DNA of 64,000 nt from Nostocoides sp. (GTDB lineage Bacteria; Actinomycetota; Actinomycetes; Actinomycetales; Dermatophilaceae), in assembly GCA_016702415.1 (NCBI GenBank), contig JADJEA010000001.1:477001-541000 (forward strand). The letters are read 5' to 3'. Under the pieces are notes generated by a model, which was not told the DNA's origin, did no database searches, and saw only the letters and a program-made list of their open reading frames with translations. Both the position numbers and the translations under genes were made by a program. Shown here one piece after another: positions 1-10,444 of this stretch; the first letter of the stretch is position 1, and the number at the start of each line of letters is the position of its first letter.

Positions 1-739
1 GATCCACGTCAAGGTCCGCCTCGAGAGCGACAAGATCTGCCTGCTGGTGATGATCGGGGTCCGCGCCGACGGCACGAAGGAGCTGGTCGCCCTGGCCGAC
101 GGGTTCCGCGAGTCATCCGAGTCGTGGGCGGACCTGCTGCGCGACTGCAAACGGCGTGGCATGCGGGCCCCGGTGCTCGCGGTCGGGGACGGCGCGCTGG
201 GGTTCTGGAAGGCGGTCCGGGACGTCTTCCCCGCCACGCGCGAGCAGCGGTGCTGGTTCCACAAGATCGCGAATGTCCTTGCCGCACTGCCGAAGTCGGC
301 CCACCCAGGCGCGAAGAAGGCCCTGGCGGAGATCTGGAACGCCGAGAGCAAGGACCACGCCGCCCGGGCCGCGGCCTCTTTCGTGGCGGAGTACGGCGGC
401 AAGTGGCCCAAGGCCGCCGCGAAGATCACCGACGACCTCGACGTGCTCCTCGCGTTCTACGACTACCCGGGCGAGCACTGGATCCACCTGCGCACCACCA
501 ACCCCATCGAATCCACATTCGCCACCGTCCGCCTCCGCCAGCGGGTGACCAAAGGACCCGGCTCGAGAGCCGCCGGCATCGCCATGGCGTTCAAGCTGAT
601 CCAGTCAGCCCAACGCCGCTGGCGAGCGGTCAACGCACCCCACCTGGTCGCCCTCGTCCGAGCCGGTGCCCGCTTCGACAAAGGCGTTCTGCTCGAACGA
701 GACGACGACCAACCAGGAGGTGACCAACTCGCCTCATGA
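1..739 (+). CDS. IS256-family (mutator-type) transposase, 5'-truncated by window edge
   Basis: This is the C-terminal ~246 residues of a DDE transposase, identical to the same part of the full copy at 1344-2630. Visible are the GDGALGFW region with the second catalytic Asp, the CWFHK motif, and the NPIESTFATVR block with the catalytic Glu. It catalyses cut-and-paste or copy-out transposition of its own element by binding the terminal inverted repeats. The stop codon lies 31 bp inside the right end. The upstream part is not in the window, so whether the gene is intact cannot be judged. Confidence 0.95.
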   Translation, partial: IHVKVRLESDKICLLVMIGVRADGTKELVALADGFRESSESWADLLRDCKRRGMRAPVLAVGDGALGFWKAVRDVFPATREQRCWFHKIANVLAALPKSAHPGAKKALAEIWNAESKDHAARAAASFVAEYGGKWPKAAAKITDDLDVLLAFYDYPGEHWIHLRTTNPIESTFATVRLRQRVTKGPGSRAAGIAMAFKLIQSAQRRWRAVNAPHLVALVRAGARFDKGVLLERDDDQPGGDQLAS

Positions 740-770
740 CACACCGATCCACAGGTCTTGACAATTCCTC
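1..770 (+). mobile_element. IS256-family element, copy 1 (left part outside window)
   Basis: Positions 1-770 repeat 1892-2661 with no difference that I could see, including the terminal repeat that ends in GACAATTCCTC at 770. This is therefore the right-hand half of the same IS256-family element. The flank from 771 (GCTGCCGCT) differs from the flank of copy 2, so this is an independent insertion and not part of a larger duplication. It lies inside the 3' part of an ECF sigma-factor gene. Its left end and its target duplication partner are outside the window. Confidence 0.93.
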
Positions 771-1111
771 GCTGCCGCTCGCTGCCGATCAACGGCCTCA
801 ATCACGTCATCTTCGACAGTGGCCGGTACCGCACCGTCATGATCAGCAATCTGCGAACCCGACGCGTGTTGGATGTCGGTTGACTTCAGCAGATCGAGTG
901 CGCGTCGGTGGGTCACCTTGACCAGCATCGCCTCCCAGTTCTGGACACCCTGGGGAGGCCGCTCCATCAGGGACACCATCGCCTTCATGACGGCGTCTTC
1001 GGCCTCGTGCGCCCGACCGGCTCCGCGCAAGGTGCGCGCGGCGACCCTGTACATCGCGTCGCGATGCTTCTCATACAGGGCCGCCCAGTCTGGTGGCGGG
1101 ACTGTCGTCAC
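771..1111 (-). pseudogene. ECF-type RNA polymerase sigma factor, 3' end replaced by IS insertion
   Basis: About 113 residues of a sigma-70 (ECF-like) protein read from a GTG at 1111 preceded by GAGGAGGGAAGAG. The region-2-like stretch is recognisable (WAALYEKHRDAMYRVAAR, then AHEAEDAVMKAM and WEAMLVKVTHRRALDLL). At 770 the reading frame runs into the IS256 right end and stops about 11 codons later, so sigma region 4 (the -35 reader) is lost. The product, if made, could not direct promoter recognition normally. The disruption is seen directly; the ECF assignment is by family resemblance. Confidence 0.75.
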
Positions 1112-1200
1112 CTCTTCCCTCCTCAGGTCTGGGGCGGCCTGTGATCGAGCCGGGCACTAGGTAGTCGATCTAAAAGGCTGTCGAGTTAGGGAACGCGGCG

Positions 1201-1209
1201 ACCAGGCCC
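1201..1209. repeat. Target-site duplication of IS copy 2, left
   Basis: The 9-bp sequence ACCAGGCCC directly abuts the left end of the element and is repeated exactly at 2662-2670. IS256-family elements usually generate 8-9 bp duplications, so this fixes the element ends to the base. Confidence 0.93.
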
Positions 1210-2661
1210 GAGCAATGATCAGAACCTGTGGATGGCCCTCGGCGGGGCGGGCGTGAAGAGTCGCACCTCCCCGAGGAAGATCTGAAGTCCAAGTAGCTCT
1301 GATCAGGACCGGCGTTGACGCGCTGGTTCGGGAAGGTGCGCTCATGCTCACCGTAGTTGACGATGCCCACGACACGCACGCTGCGGCGGCGGTGGGTGGT
1401 GACCTGTTGGACGAGCTGGCCCGTGAGGGCGCTCGGCGGATGCTGGCGGCGGCGTTGCAGGCCGAGGTCTCCGCCTATGTCGACGCCCACGCCGGCGAGG
1501 TCGACGAGCATGGCCACCGGCTGGTCGTGCGTAACGGCACCCACGCCCCGCGCCTGGTGGCGACCGCGGCTGGGGCGGTTCCGGTCAAACAACCCAGAGT
1601 CAACGACAAGCGCACCGATCCGGTGACGGGAGAACGGGTTCGTTTCGCTTCGGCGATCCTGCCGGCGTGGGCGCGGAAGTCTCCGCAGGTCGCTGAAGTG
1701 CTGCCGCTGCTGTACCTACACGGCCTGTCCAGCGGGGACTTCACCCCCGCCCTGGAGGGGTTCTTCGGGTCCGCGGCAGGCCTGTCCCCGGCGACCGTGA
1801 CACGCTTGACAGCGCAGTGGCAGGACGAGGCCCGAGTCTTCAACGCCCGGTCGTTGGCCGAGGTCGACTATGTGTACCTGTGGGTCGACGGGATCCACGT
1901 CAAGGTCCGCCTCGAGAGCGACAAGATCTGCCTGCTGGTGATGATCGGGGTCCGCGCCGACGGCACGAAGGAGCTGGTCGCCCTGGCCGACGGGTTCCGC
2001 GAGTCATCCGAGTCGTGGGCGGACCTGCTGCGCGACTGCAAACGGCGTGGCATGCGGGCCCCGGTGCTCGCGGTCGGGGACGGCGCGCTGGGGTTCTGGA
2101 AGGCGGTCCGGGACGTCTTCCCCGCCACGCGCGAGCAGCGGTGCTGGTTCCACAAGATCGCGAATGTCCTTGCCGCACTGCCGAAGTCGGCCCACCCAGG
2201 CGCGAAGAAGGCCCTGGCGGAGATCTGGAACGCCGAGAGCAAGGACCACGCCGCCCGGGCCGCGGCCTCTTTCGTGGCGGAGTACGGCGGCAAGTGGCCC
2301 AAGGCCGCCGCGAAGATCACCGACGACCTCGACGTGCTCCTCGCGTTCTACGACTACCCGGGCGAGCACTGGATCCACCTGCGCACCACCAACCCCATCG
2401 AATCCACATTCGCCACCGTCCGCCTCCGCCAGCGGGTGACCAAAGGACCCGGCTCGAGAGCCGCCGGCATCGCCATGGCGTTCAAGCTGATCCAGTCAGC
2501 CCAACGCCGCTGGCGAGCGGTCAACGCACCCCACCTGGTCGCCCTCGTCCGAGCCGGTGCCCGCTTCGACAAAGGCGTTCTGCTCGAACGAGACGACGAC
2601 CAACCAGGAGGTGACCAACTCGCCTCATGACACACCGATCCACAGGTCTTGACAATTCCTC
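1210..2661 (+). mobile_element. Complete IS256-family insertion sequence, 1452 bp
   Basis: The element is bounded by imperfect 24-bp terminal inverted repeats at 1210-1233 and 2638-2661, which match at 19 of 24 positions and share the inner core ACCTGTGGAT. It is flanked by the perfect 9-bp direct repeat ACCAGGCCC. One transposase gene fills it. The length is normal for the family. It carries none of the GTATGCC words that occur about every 720 bp in the rest of the window, which fits a foreign origin. It is oriented like copy 1, and the 439 bp between them hold only the sigma-factor fragment and its upstream region. Confidence 0.95.
1344..2630 (+). CDS. IS256-family (mutator-type) transposase, full length
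   Basis: This is a 428-residue DDE transposase. The N-terminal helical part (residues ~1-150) should bind the terminal repeats. The catalytic core shows WVDGIHVKVR with the first Asp near residue 180, AVGDGALGFW with the second Asp near 245, the family CWFHK motif, and TTNPIESTFATVR with the Glu near 350. The length and motif order match complete IS256 transposases, so the element is probably active. It starts with ATG 134 bp inside the left end and stops 31 bp before the right end. Confidence 0.97.
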   Translation: MLTVVDDAHDTHAAAAVGGDLLDELAREGARRMLAAALQAEVSAYVDAHAGEVDEHGHRLVVRNGTHAPRLVATAAGAVPVKQPRVNDKRTDPVTGERVRFASAILPAWARKSPQVAEVLPLLYLHGLSSGDFTPALEGFFGSAAGLSPATVTRLTAQWQDEARVFNARSLAEVDYVYLWVDGIHVKVRLESDKICLLVMIGVRADGTKELVALADGFRESSESWADLLRDCKRRGMRAPVLAVGDGALGFWKAVRDVFPATREQRCWFHKIANVLAALPKSAHPGAKKALAEIWNAESKDHAARAAASFVAEYGGKWPKAAAKITDDLDVLLAFYDYPGEHWIHLRTTNPIESTFATVRLRQRVTKGPGSRAAGIAMAFKLIQSAQRRWRAVNAPHLVALVRAGARFDKGVLLERDDDQPGGDQLAS

Positions 2662-2670
2662 ACCAGGCCC
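2662..2670. repeat. Target-site duplication of IS copy 2, right
   Basis: This is the second copy of ACCAGGCCC, immediately after the right inverted repeat. The stretch from here to the dnaB stop at 2743 shows no gene. Confidence 0.93.
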
Positions 2671-2742
2671 TCGCCAGGCCGGTAAGCAGCGCGGAACTTA
2701 AAGTTCATCGGGCAAGAGTTCAATCTTGGCTGCATCTCGACA

Positions 2743-5168
<2,426 letters not shown>

Positions 5169-5567
5169 CGGCTGCCCGCCTCTCCACACGTGCTGTGACC
5201 CACGGGGACAAGAGTCACAGGGCCACCGACAGCCCCGGTGGCGACGGGGTTCGTGGGGGACCGGGGACACCGTAGGCGGTGTCGGGAAGACACCACAAAG
5301 CCCCCATGTGTATGCCGTGTGGACACCTTGTGGAACACGCCGACCCCGCTTGTGCACAGCTGGGGGAAAAGCCTGTGGAGACTTGCGAGTAACCCCCTTA
5401 TCAAGGCGCTGACCTGCACGGATACCCGTGCACAGCTGTGGAGAAAAGAAGTCTCGGGCGTGTCTTCTCCCCCGCCTCTCCCCAGGCACCCGGGCCCGCC
5501 TGGGGACGGATCGGCGCGGGGGAGGACGGATTCGGCATACCCCCCGTCGGAGGAGGAGGATGGGGGC
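5169..5567. other. Intergenic region upstream of dnaB with DnaA-box-like words
   Basis: This ~400-bp divergent region between dnaB (-) and the acyl-CoA hydrolase gene (+) holds no ORF with coding character. It contains several near-matches to the DnaA box: TGTGGACAC at 5318, TTGTGCACA at 5350, GTGCACAGC near 5429 and CTGTGGAGA twice (near 5373 and 5436). It also has GTATGCCG at 5310 and CGGCATAC at 5533. Promoters for both flanking genes must lie here, but I could not pick convincing -10/-35 pairs. DnaA-linked regulation is possible. No dnaA, dnaN or gyrB is nearby, so I do not call an origin. Confidence 0.4.
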
Positions 5568-6799
5568 ATGCAGATCCTCACCCCGGAGGCCCTCGGGAGC
5601 GCCCTCTCGGCCCTGCCCGACAACCCGCGGATCGTCATCAGCGGCAATGCGGCCATCCCCCACGACGCGATCCCGATCATCGATCGGTCCCTCGAGCGCT
5701 ACATCATCCATGCGCTCAACGCCACGCCTGGTGCCGCCCCCGTGCGCGACGGGGGGTAACCGCCGAGACGTGCTTCGTCGGGTCGGGGATGCGCAAGCAC
5801 CCCGGTCTCGCCTACGTCCCGGCGCGCCTGTCGCTGGTGCCCCGGCTCTTTGCCGGCCCCCTGCCGCCGGATGCCGTCGTCGTCCACTGCGCCCCGCCGC
5901 GCGACGGCCAGCTGAGCATGGGCATCGAGTGCAACATCCTGCCGGCGGCGATCGAGTCCTGCCGCGCCCGGTCCGGGCGGATCATCGCGGTCATCAACCG
6001 GCAGATGCCCTACACCTTCGGTGACGCCCTCCTGCCCATCGACCAGGTCGATCTGGCCATCGAGGTCGACTCGCCGCTGCCCGAGATCCCGCCGGCGGTC
6101 CCCGACGACGACAGCAACCGGATCGGCGAACTCGTCGCCGTGCGGGTGCCCAATGGTGCGACCTTGCAGGCCGGCATCGGCGCCATCCCCGACGCCACGA
6201 TCGCGCAGCTCAAGGGCCACAAGGGTCTGCGCGTGTGGACCGAGACGTTCTCCGACGGGGTGCTCGCGCTCGAGCGGGCCGGGGCGATGGACCAGGGCAA
6301 CCCCCTGACCACGAGTTTCATGATGGGGACGCGTGAGCTGTACGACTGGCTGGACGGCAACGCCCGCGTCCGGATGATGCGGACCGAGCGCACCAATGAC
6401 CCCACGCTCATCGCGCTGCAGCGCGAAATGACGTCGATCAACACGGCCCTGGAGATCGATCTGTTCGGGCAGGCGAACGCGAGCCGAATCAACGCGCGGA
6501 TCTATTCCGGCTTCGGCGGCCAGACCGACTTCATCGTCGGGGCGCTGCACTCGCCCGGCGGCCAGGCGTTCATGGCGCTGCGCTCCTGGCACCCCAAGGC
6601 CAATGTCTCCACGATCGTGCCGCTCATCGACGAACCCGTGACCAGCTTCCAGCAGTCCGCTGTCGTCACCGAGAACGGCGTCGCCGAACTCCACGGCTAC
6701 ACCCAGCAGGCCCAGGCGCGCCACCTCATCCGCGACGCGGCCCACCCCGACGTCCGCGAGGAACTCTGGGAGGAGGCCGCCGAACTCGGCCTCGCCTGA
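5568..6799 (+). CDS. Acetyl-CoA hydrolase/CoA-transferase family protein, one frameshift
   Basis: This ~410-residue protein of the acetyl-CoA hydrolase / 4-hydroxybutyrate CoA-transferase family moves CoA between acyl groups or hydrolyses acyl-CoA through a glutamyl-CoA intermediate. The ATG at 5568 follows a GGAGGAGGAGG purine run. Recognisable parts are ETCFVGSGMR near residue 65, GIGAIPDATIAQL, the WTETFSDGVLALE block that should hold the active-site Glu, and SGFGGQTDF near the end. A run of six G at about 5753 shifts the frame so that TAA follows at once. Four G would keep the ORF open, which suggests a base-calling or real indel. The 3' end adjoins the duplicated block at 6796. Confidence 0.85.
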
Positions 6800-6827
6800 T
6801 CAGCGGGTATGCCGCGCGCCTCCCCGG

Positions 6828-7685
6828 CTACCCGCCGGGCAGGTAGAGGTGGTTGCGGGCTGTCGTGACCACGAGGGATTGGGGCACGCCCGTGACCGCG
6901 GCGGTGCCCGGGATTTCGATCCAATCCGACCCGTCGATGCTGACGTAGCCGGTGTAGACCGCGTCCGCTCGCACCGTGAATGTGCCCGGGTCGGTGTATG
7001 TCGCGGTGATATCCCCGGTGGGGTATGGCCCGCCGGTGGAGGTGGTCGGGCCGGCGCCGGTGCCATTGCCGAAGTCGTAGGTGAGGGAGGTCAGGGTCGG
7101 TTTGATGGTGACGGTCATGCCGAACCAGTGCCTGGGGTCGAGGGTGTCGAGTTCCCCGGGTTGGAATCCCCTTGTGGGCCAGCGGACCTCGACGTAGGTC
7201 GGCAGGGTCACGAGGGTGACATTTCCCTCGGGTTGGATGTGCAGGGTCGGGGCGGCCAGGTCGGTGCGGTGGAAGGCGTCGGCGATTTGGGCCATGCCGA
7301 TCGTGCCGGGGATGAGGCGGGGGTAGCAGGTGTAGCCGAGGCGCTTCCACGGGGTGTCGGGATCGATCTGCCGTTGGAAGACCCAGACGGCTGGGCCGTC
7401 ACCGGCCTTGTCGTCACAGAAGCGATACATCAACGCGCAGTCCACCCCGCCCGGAGCGGTCGGGGTCGTCCCACCGCAGTATTGCGCCGTCCCGTAGTCG
7501 TAGAACTGATGTGGTGTCCCCGGGGCGTGCCCGCCGGGAAGCTGGAGCATGTCCGCGGCCACCATCAGACTCTTGCCGTCGCTAATGCAGGAGAGTCCGC
7601 ACTGTCCGTCCGCATAGGCGCGCGGGCTGACCGCAAGAAGGGCGAGAAGCAGACCGAGACCGACGGCAAGGAGATGCCTCTTCAT
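6828..7685 (-). CDS. Secreted PKD-like domain protein, copy A
   Basis: This 285-residue exported protein starts at the ATG at 7685. The N-terminus MKRHLLAVGLGLLLALLAVS followed by AYA is a Sec signal peptide. The mature part has paired cysteines (QCGLSC, QYCGG, DCALMYRFCDDK) and, from about residue 170, a PKD/Ig-like stretch (SLTYDFGNGTG then YTDPGTFTVRADAVYTGYV). The ATG overlaps the stop of the upstream lipoprotein gene by 4 bp, so the two are translationally coupled and probably act together at the cell surface. No enzyme motif is visible and the function is unknown. It is an intact version of the frameshifted copy at 8774-9631. Confidence 0.8.
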   Translation of the reverse strand: MKRHLLAVGLGLLLALLAVSPRAYADGQCGLSCISDGKSLMVAADMLQLPGGHAPGTPHQFYDYGTAQYCGGTTPTAPGGVDCALMYRFCDDKAGDGPAVWVFQRQIDPDTPWKRLGYTCYPRLIPGTIGMAQIADAFHRTDLAAPTLHIQPEGNVTLVTLPTYVEVRWPTRGFQPGELDTLDPRHWFGMTVTIKPTLTSLTYDFGNGTGAGPTTSTGGPYPTGDITATYTDPGTFTVRADAVYTGYVSIDGSDWIEIPGTAAVTGVPQSLVVTTARNHLYLPGG

Positions 7686-8350
7686 GCGTTGGCCACCCCA
7701 GCCACCCGCCACCCTTGTGCGGTCCACTGCAGCTGGACCCGGAAGTTGATCGGCAGCCGGGGAGCGGCCGGAGTGAGGCGTCCGTCGGTCTCGAGAATGG
7801 GGACCTCATTCTGCTCCCCCGTCACGATCACGAAGGGATGGTCGCGACTGGTGGTCACCACGGTGACGCTGTCGACGGTCACGACTTCCGACAGATAGCG
7901 CCGGTGCTTCGCGACGAGGTTGACCGCTTCACGTTCGTAGTTGGCGCAGGCGCGGCATGTGCTGGTGCCGAGAGGCCCGAGCAGGCCGTCTTCCGGCTTT
8001 GTGTAGGAATAGTTGGCGAGCTCATAGAAGTACGTCACGAAGGCGGCGGCCGAGTCGAGGGTCTGGGGCTTGGCGGCGGCGGGGAAGTCGGGCTTGACCG
8101 GGACATAGGTCGGGGAGGACGACGCGCTGGTCGGCGGTGGGGAACTCGACGTCGTCGAGGACGCGGACGAGGAGGTCGAGACGGCACTCGAACTCGAGCT
8201 TGTGGAGACGGAACCCCCCGACGTACAGGCGGCGAGAGCGAGGACGGCGGCGAGGGCGGGCGGCATACCGAAAACGCGTGCGTGCGCTCCCTCGCGGCGG
8301 CGACCCCGCCACTCCCCGCGCGGTCGAGCCCCGTGCCCCTTGAGTCTCAT
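7682..8350 (-). CDS. DUF6318 family lipoprotein, copy A
   Basis: This ~222-residue protein uses the ATG at 8350, which follows GGGGAGGGG. An Arg-rich leader precedes a lipoprotein signal ending in LAAC (the lipidated Cys is in ALAACTSGG). A Ser/Thr/Pro-rich spacer leads to the DUF6318 domain (YVPVKPDFPAAAKPQTLDSA, then YFYELANYSYTKPEDGLLG and a CRAC pair). An alternative start at 8276 would remove the Arg-rich leader. The protein should be anchored outside the membrane. Its stop overlaps the start of the secreted PKD-like protein. A TTATCCACA word lies at 8426, upstream. The function of DUF6318 is not known. Confidence 0.8.
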   Translation of the reverse strand: MRLKGHGARPRGEWRGRRREGAHARVFGMPPALAAVLALAACTSGGSVSTSSSSSAVSTSSSASSTTSSSPPPTSASSSPTYVPVKPDFPAAAKPQTLDSAAAFVTYFYELANYSYTKPEDGLLGPLGTSTCRACANYEREAVNLVAKHRRYLSEVVTVDSVTVVTTSRDHPFVIVTGEQNEVPILETDGRLTPAAPRLPINFRVQLQWTAQGWRVAGVANA

Positions 8351-8458
8351 CCCGACCCCTCCCCTGTCCAACCGACTCCTCCAAGAGTGGAGGAGTTCGC
8401 CCGGGCTCGCCACCGGAGCGGCGCGTTATCCACAGGCCACCGCGAGGTGAGGGGTGGG

Positions 8459-8742
8459 CTACCGACCGTCGGCGGACTCGGCCGGGGTGTCAATCGCGAC
8501 CCGCACGACCAGGGCTCCCGGGGTCAGCGTGGCGCGGATGCGGCCGGCCACCTCGAGCACATCGCCGTCGACCTCCACCGGCTGCGGGGGTCGGCCACGA
8601 TGAGGACCTCGCGGCCCTGGCTGCGTGTGATCGAGGGGCCGTCGGCCGCCTGGCCCGTGACCACTCGACCGGCGAGCGCGGCCCATTGGGTGAGGCTCTC
8701 GGGGGTCAGGACCGAGGTCTTACCATCGAGGGTCACCTCGGT
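8459..8742 (-). pseudogene. Remnant of the 3' end of the lipid kinase gene
   Basis: On the minus strand this repeats the last ~85 codons of the kinase at 10445-11395 (LTPESLTQWAALAGRVVTGQ, then QPVEVDGDVLEVAGRIRATL), followed by a different tail. Relative to the full gene it lacks the segment corresponding to 10688-10785 and one base in the C run before QPVEV. It is a by-product of the tandem duplication and cannot encode a kinase. Confidence 0.82.
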
Positions 8743-8773
8743 CTGATCAGCGGGTATGCCGCGCGCTCCCCGG

Positions 8774-9631
8774 CTACCCGCCGGGCAGGTAGAGGTGGTT
8801 GCGGGCTGTCGTGACCACGAGGGATTGGGGCACGCCCGTGACCGCGGCGGTGCCGGGATTTCGATCCAATCCGACCCGTCGATGCTTACGTAGCCGGTGT
8901 AGACCGCGTCCGCTCGCACCGTGAAGGTGCCCGGGTCGGTGTATGTCGCGGTGATATCCCCGGTGGGGTATGGCCCGCCGGTGGAGGTGGTCGGGCCGAC
9001 GCCGGTGCCATTGCCGAAGTCGTAGGTGAGGGAGGTCAGGGTCGGTTTGATGGTGACGGTCATGCCGAACCAGTGCCTGGGGTCGAGGGTGTCGAGTTCC
9101 CCGGGCTGGAATCCCGTTGTCGGCCAGCGGACCTCGACGTAGGTCGGCAGGGTCACGAGGGTGACATTCCCTTCGGGTTGGATGTGCAGGGTCGGGGCGG
9201 CTAGGTCGGTGCGGTGGAAGGCGTCGGCGATTTGGGCCATGCCGATCGTGCCGGGGATGAGGCGGGGTAGCAGGTGTAGCCGGGGCGTTCCACGGGGTGT
9301 CGGGATCGATCTGCCGTTGGAAGACCCAGACGGCTGGGCCGTCACCGGCCTTGTCGTCACAGAAGCGATACATCAACGCGCAGTCCACCCCGCCCGGAGC
9401 GGTCGGGGTCGTCCCACCGCAGTATTGCGCCGTCCCGTAGTCCCAGCGCTGGTGCGCCGCCCCGGGGACGTGCCCGCCGGGAAGCTGGAGCATGTCCGAG
9501 GCAACCAAGAAGGCGGTCCCGTCTCCGAGACAATCGAGTTGAGCACACGCGGATGCGGGGGAGGTGAAGCTCCCCGGGACGATCACGAGAAGAAGGGCCA
9601 GGACGGACGCACCCAGAAGTCGACGGATCAT
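8774..9631 (-). CDS. Secreted PKD-like domain protein, copy B, with compensating frameshifts
   Basis: This is a paralogue of the protein at 6828-7685. The signal peptide differs (MIRRLLGASVLALLLVIVPG), while the region from LQLPGGH onward is near-identical. Compared with copy A, two bases are missing near 9266-9283 and one near 8857. About 140 codons are therefore read in another frame before the original frame returns for the last ~25 residues (GVPQSLVVTTARNHLYLPGG). If real, the PKD-like domain is destroyed; if an artefact, the protein is intact. The start overlaps the upstream lipoprotein stop, as in copy A. Confidence 0.7.
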   Translation of the reverse strand: MIRRLLGASVLALLLVIVPGSFTSPASACAQLDCLGDGTAFLVASDMLQLPGGHVPGAAHQRWDYGTAQYCGGTTPTAPGGVDCALMYRFCDDKAGDGPAVWVFQRQIDPDTPWNAPATPATPPHPRHDRHGPNRRRLPPHRPSRPDPAHPTRRECHPRDPADLRRGPLADNGIPARGTRHPRPQALVRHDRHHQTDPDLPHLRLRQWHRRRPDHLHRRAIPHRGYHRDIHRPGHLHGASGRGLHRLRKHRRVGLDRNPGTAAVTGVPQSLVVTTARNHLYLPGG

Positions 9632-10323
9632 GTGTTGGTGATGCTTTCGATCCGCCACCCGCTGGAGGTCCACTTGAGCACCACGCGGATGAACACCACC
9701 TTGCGTTGGGAGGTCTCGACGGTGGCACCGTGCGCGTCCACGACTCGTGTGCCGGGCTGCTCGCCCTTATAGGTCACCCAGGGATTGGCGAGGTTCTCGG
9801 TCGAGAAGTCGACCGACACGAAGTCGACGATCTTGCCGTCGAAGTGCTGGCCGGATCGCACGAGATCCGTGGCCTTCTCCTCATATCGGGCGCACGCGGT
9901 GCATCCGTCGGTTCCGAGGGGTCCGAGCAGGCCGGCCTCAGGGTTGGCGAAGGCATAGTTGACGAGATCGTAGAAGTATTTAACGAAGGCGGCGGCCGAG
10001 TCGAGGGTCTGGGGCTTGGCGGCGGCGGGGAAGTCGGGCTTGACGGGGACATAGGTCGGGGAGGACGACGCGCTGGTCGGCGGTGGGGGACTCGACGTCG
10101 TCGAGGTCGAGGACGAGGACGAGGAGGTCGAGACGGCACTCGAACTCGAGCTTGTGGAGACGGAACCCCCCGACGTACAGGCGGCGAGAGCGAGGACGGC
10201 GGCGAGGGCGGGCGGCATACCGAAGACTCGTGCGTGCGCTCCCTTGACTCGTGCGTGCGCTCCCTCGTGGCGGCGACCGCGCCACTCCCCGCGCGGTCGA
10301 GCCCCGTGCCGCTTGAGTCTCAT
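9628..10323 (-). CDS. DUF6318 family lipoprotein, copy B
   Basis: This ~231-residue lipoprotein is a paralogue of 7682-8350. The Arg-rich leader contains a duplicated GAHARV unit from an 18-bp direct repeat. Lipobox ALAAC and the Ser-rich spacer are almost the same as in copy A. The DUF6318 domain matches A up to about YFYDLVNYAF and then diverges (CTACARYEEKATDLV, ending WTSSGWRIESITNT). The sharp boundary between conserved N-terminal and diverged C-terminal halves suggests either gene conversion in the 5' half or selection for change in the distal half. A TTATCCACA word lies at 10399. It is coupled to the downstream secreted gene by a 4-bp overlap. Confidence 0.8.
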   Translation of the reverse strand: MRLKRHGARPRGEWRGRRHEGAHARVKGAHARVFGMPPALAAVLALAACTSGGSVSTSSSSSAVSTSSSSSSTSTTSSPPPPTSASSSPTYVPVKPDFPAAAKPQTLDSAAAFVKYFYDLVNYAFANPEAGLLGPLGTDGCTACARYEEKATDLVRSGQHFDGKIVDFVSVDFSTENLANPWVTYKGEQPGTRVVDAHGATVETSQRKVVFIRVVLKWTSSGWRIESITNT

Positions 10324-10444
10324 TCCGATCCCTCCCCTGTCCAGCCGACTCCTCCAAGAGTGGAGGAGTTCGCCCGGGCTCGCCACCGGAGCGGCGCGTT
10401 ATCCACAGGTGAGGGAGGGCTACCGGCCGTCGGCGGCGTCCGGC

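Larger units (their letters stand above)
6796..8742. repeat. Tandem duplication unit, copy A (1947 bp)
   Basis: The unit starts at CTGATCAGCGGG just inside the acyl-CoA hydrolase 3' end. It carries a secreted protein gene, a DUF6318 lipoprotein gene and a remnant of the lipid kinase gene. The same order recurs from 8743. The kinase part in copy A lacks about 100 bp present in copy B (10688-10785). The secreted-protein genes are almost identical in their 3' two-thirds, while the lipoprotein C-termini have diverged strongly. Confidence 0.88.

Noticed and set aside
5169..5567. Replication origin beside dnaB
   Set aside because: DnaA-like words are imperfect, there is no AT-rich unwinding element, and dnaA, dnaN, gyrB and recF are not in the window.
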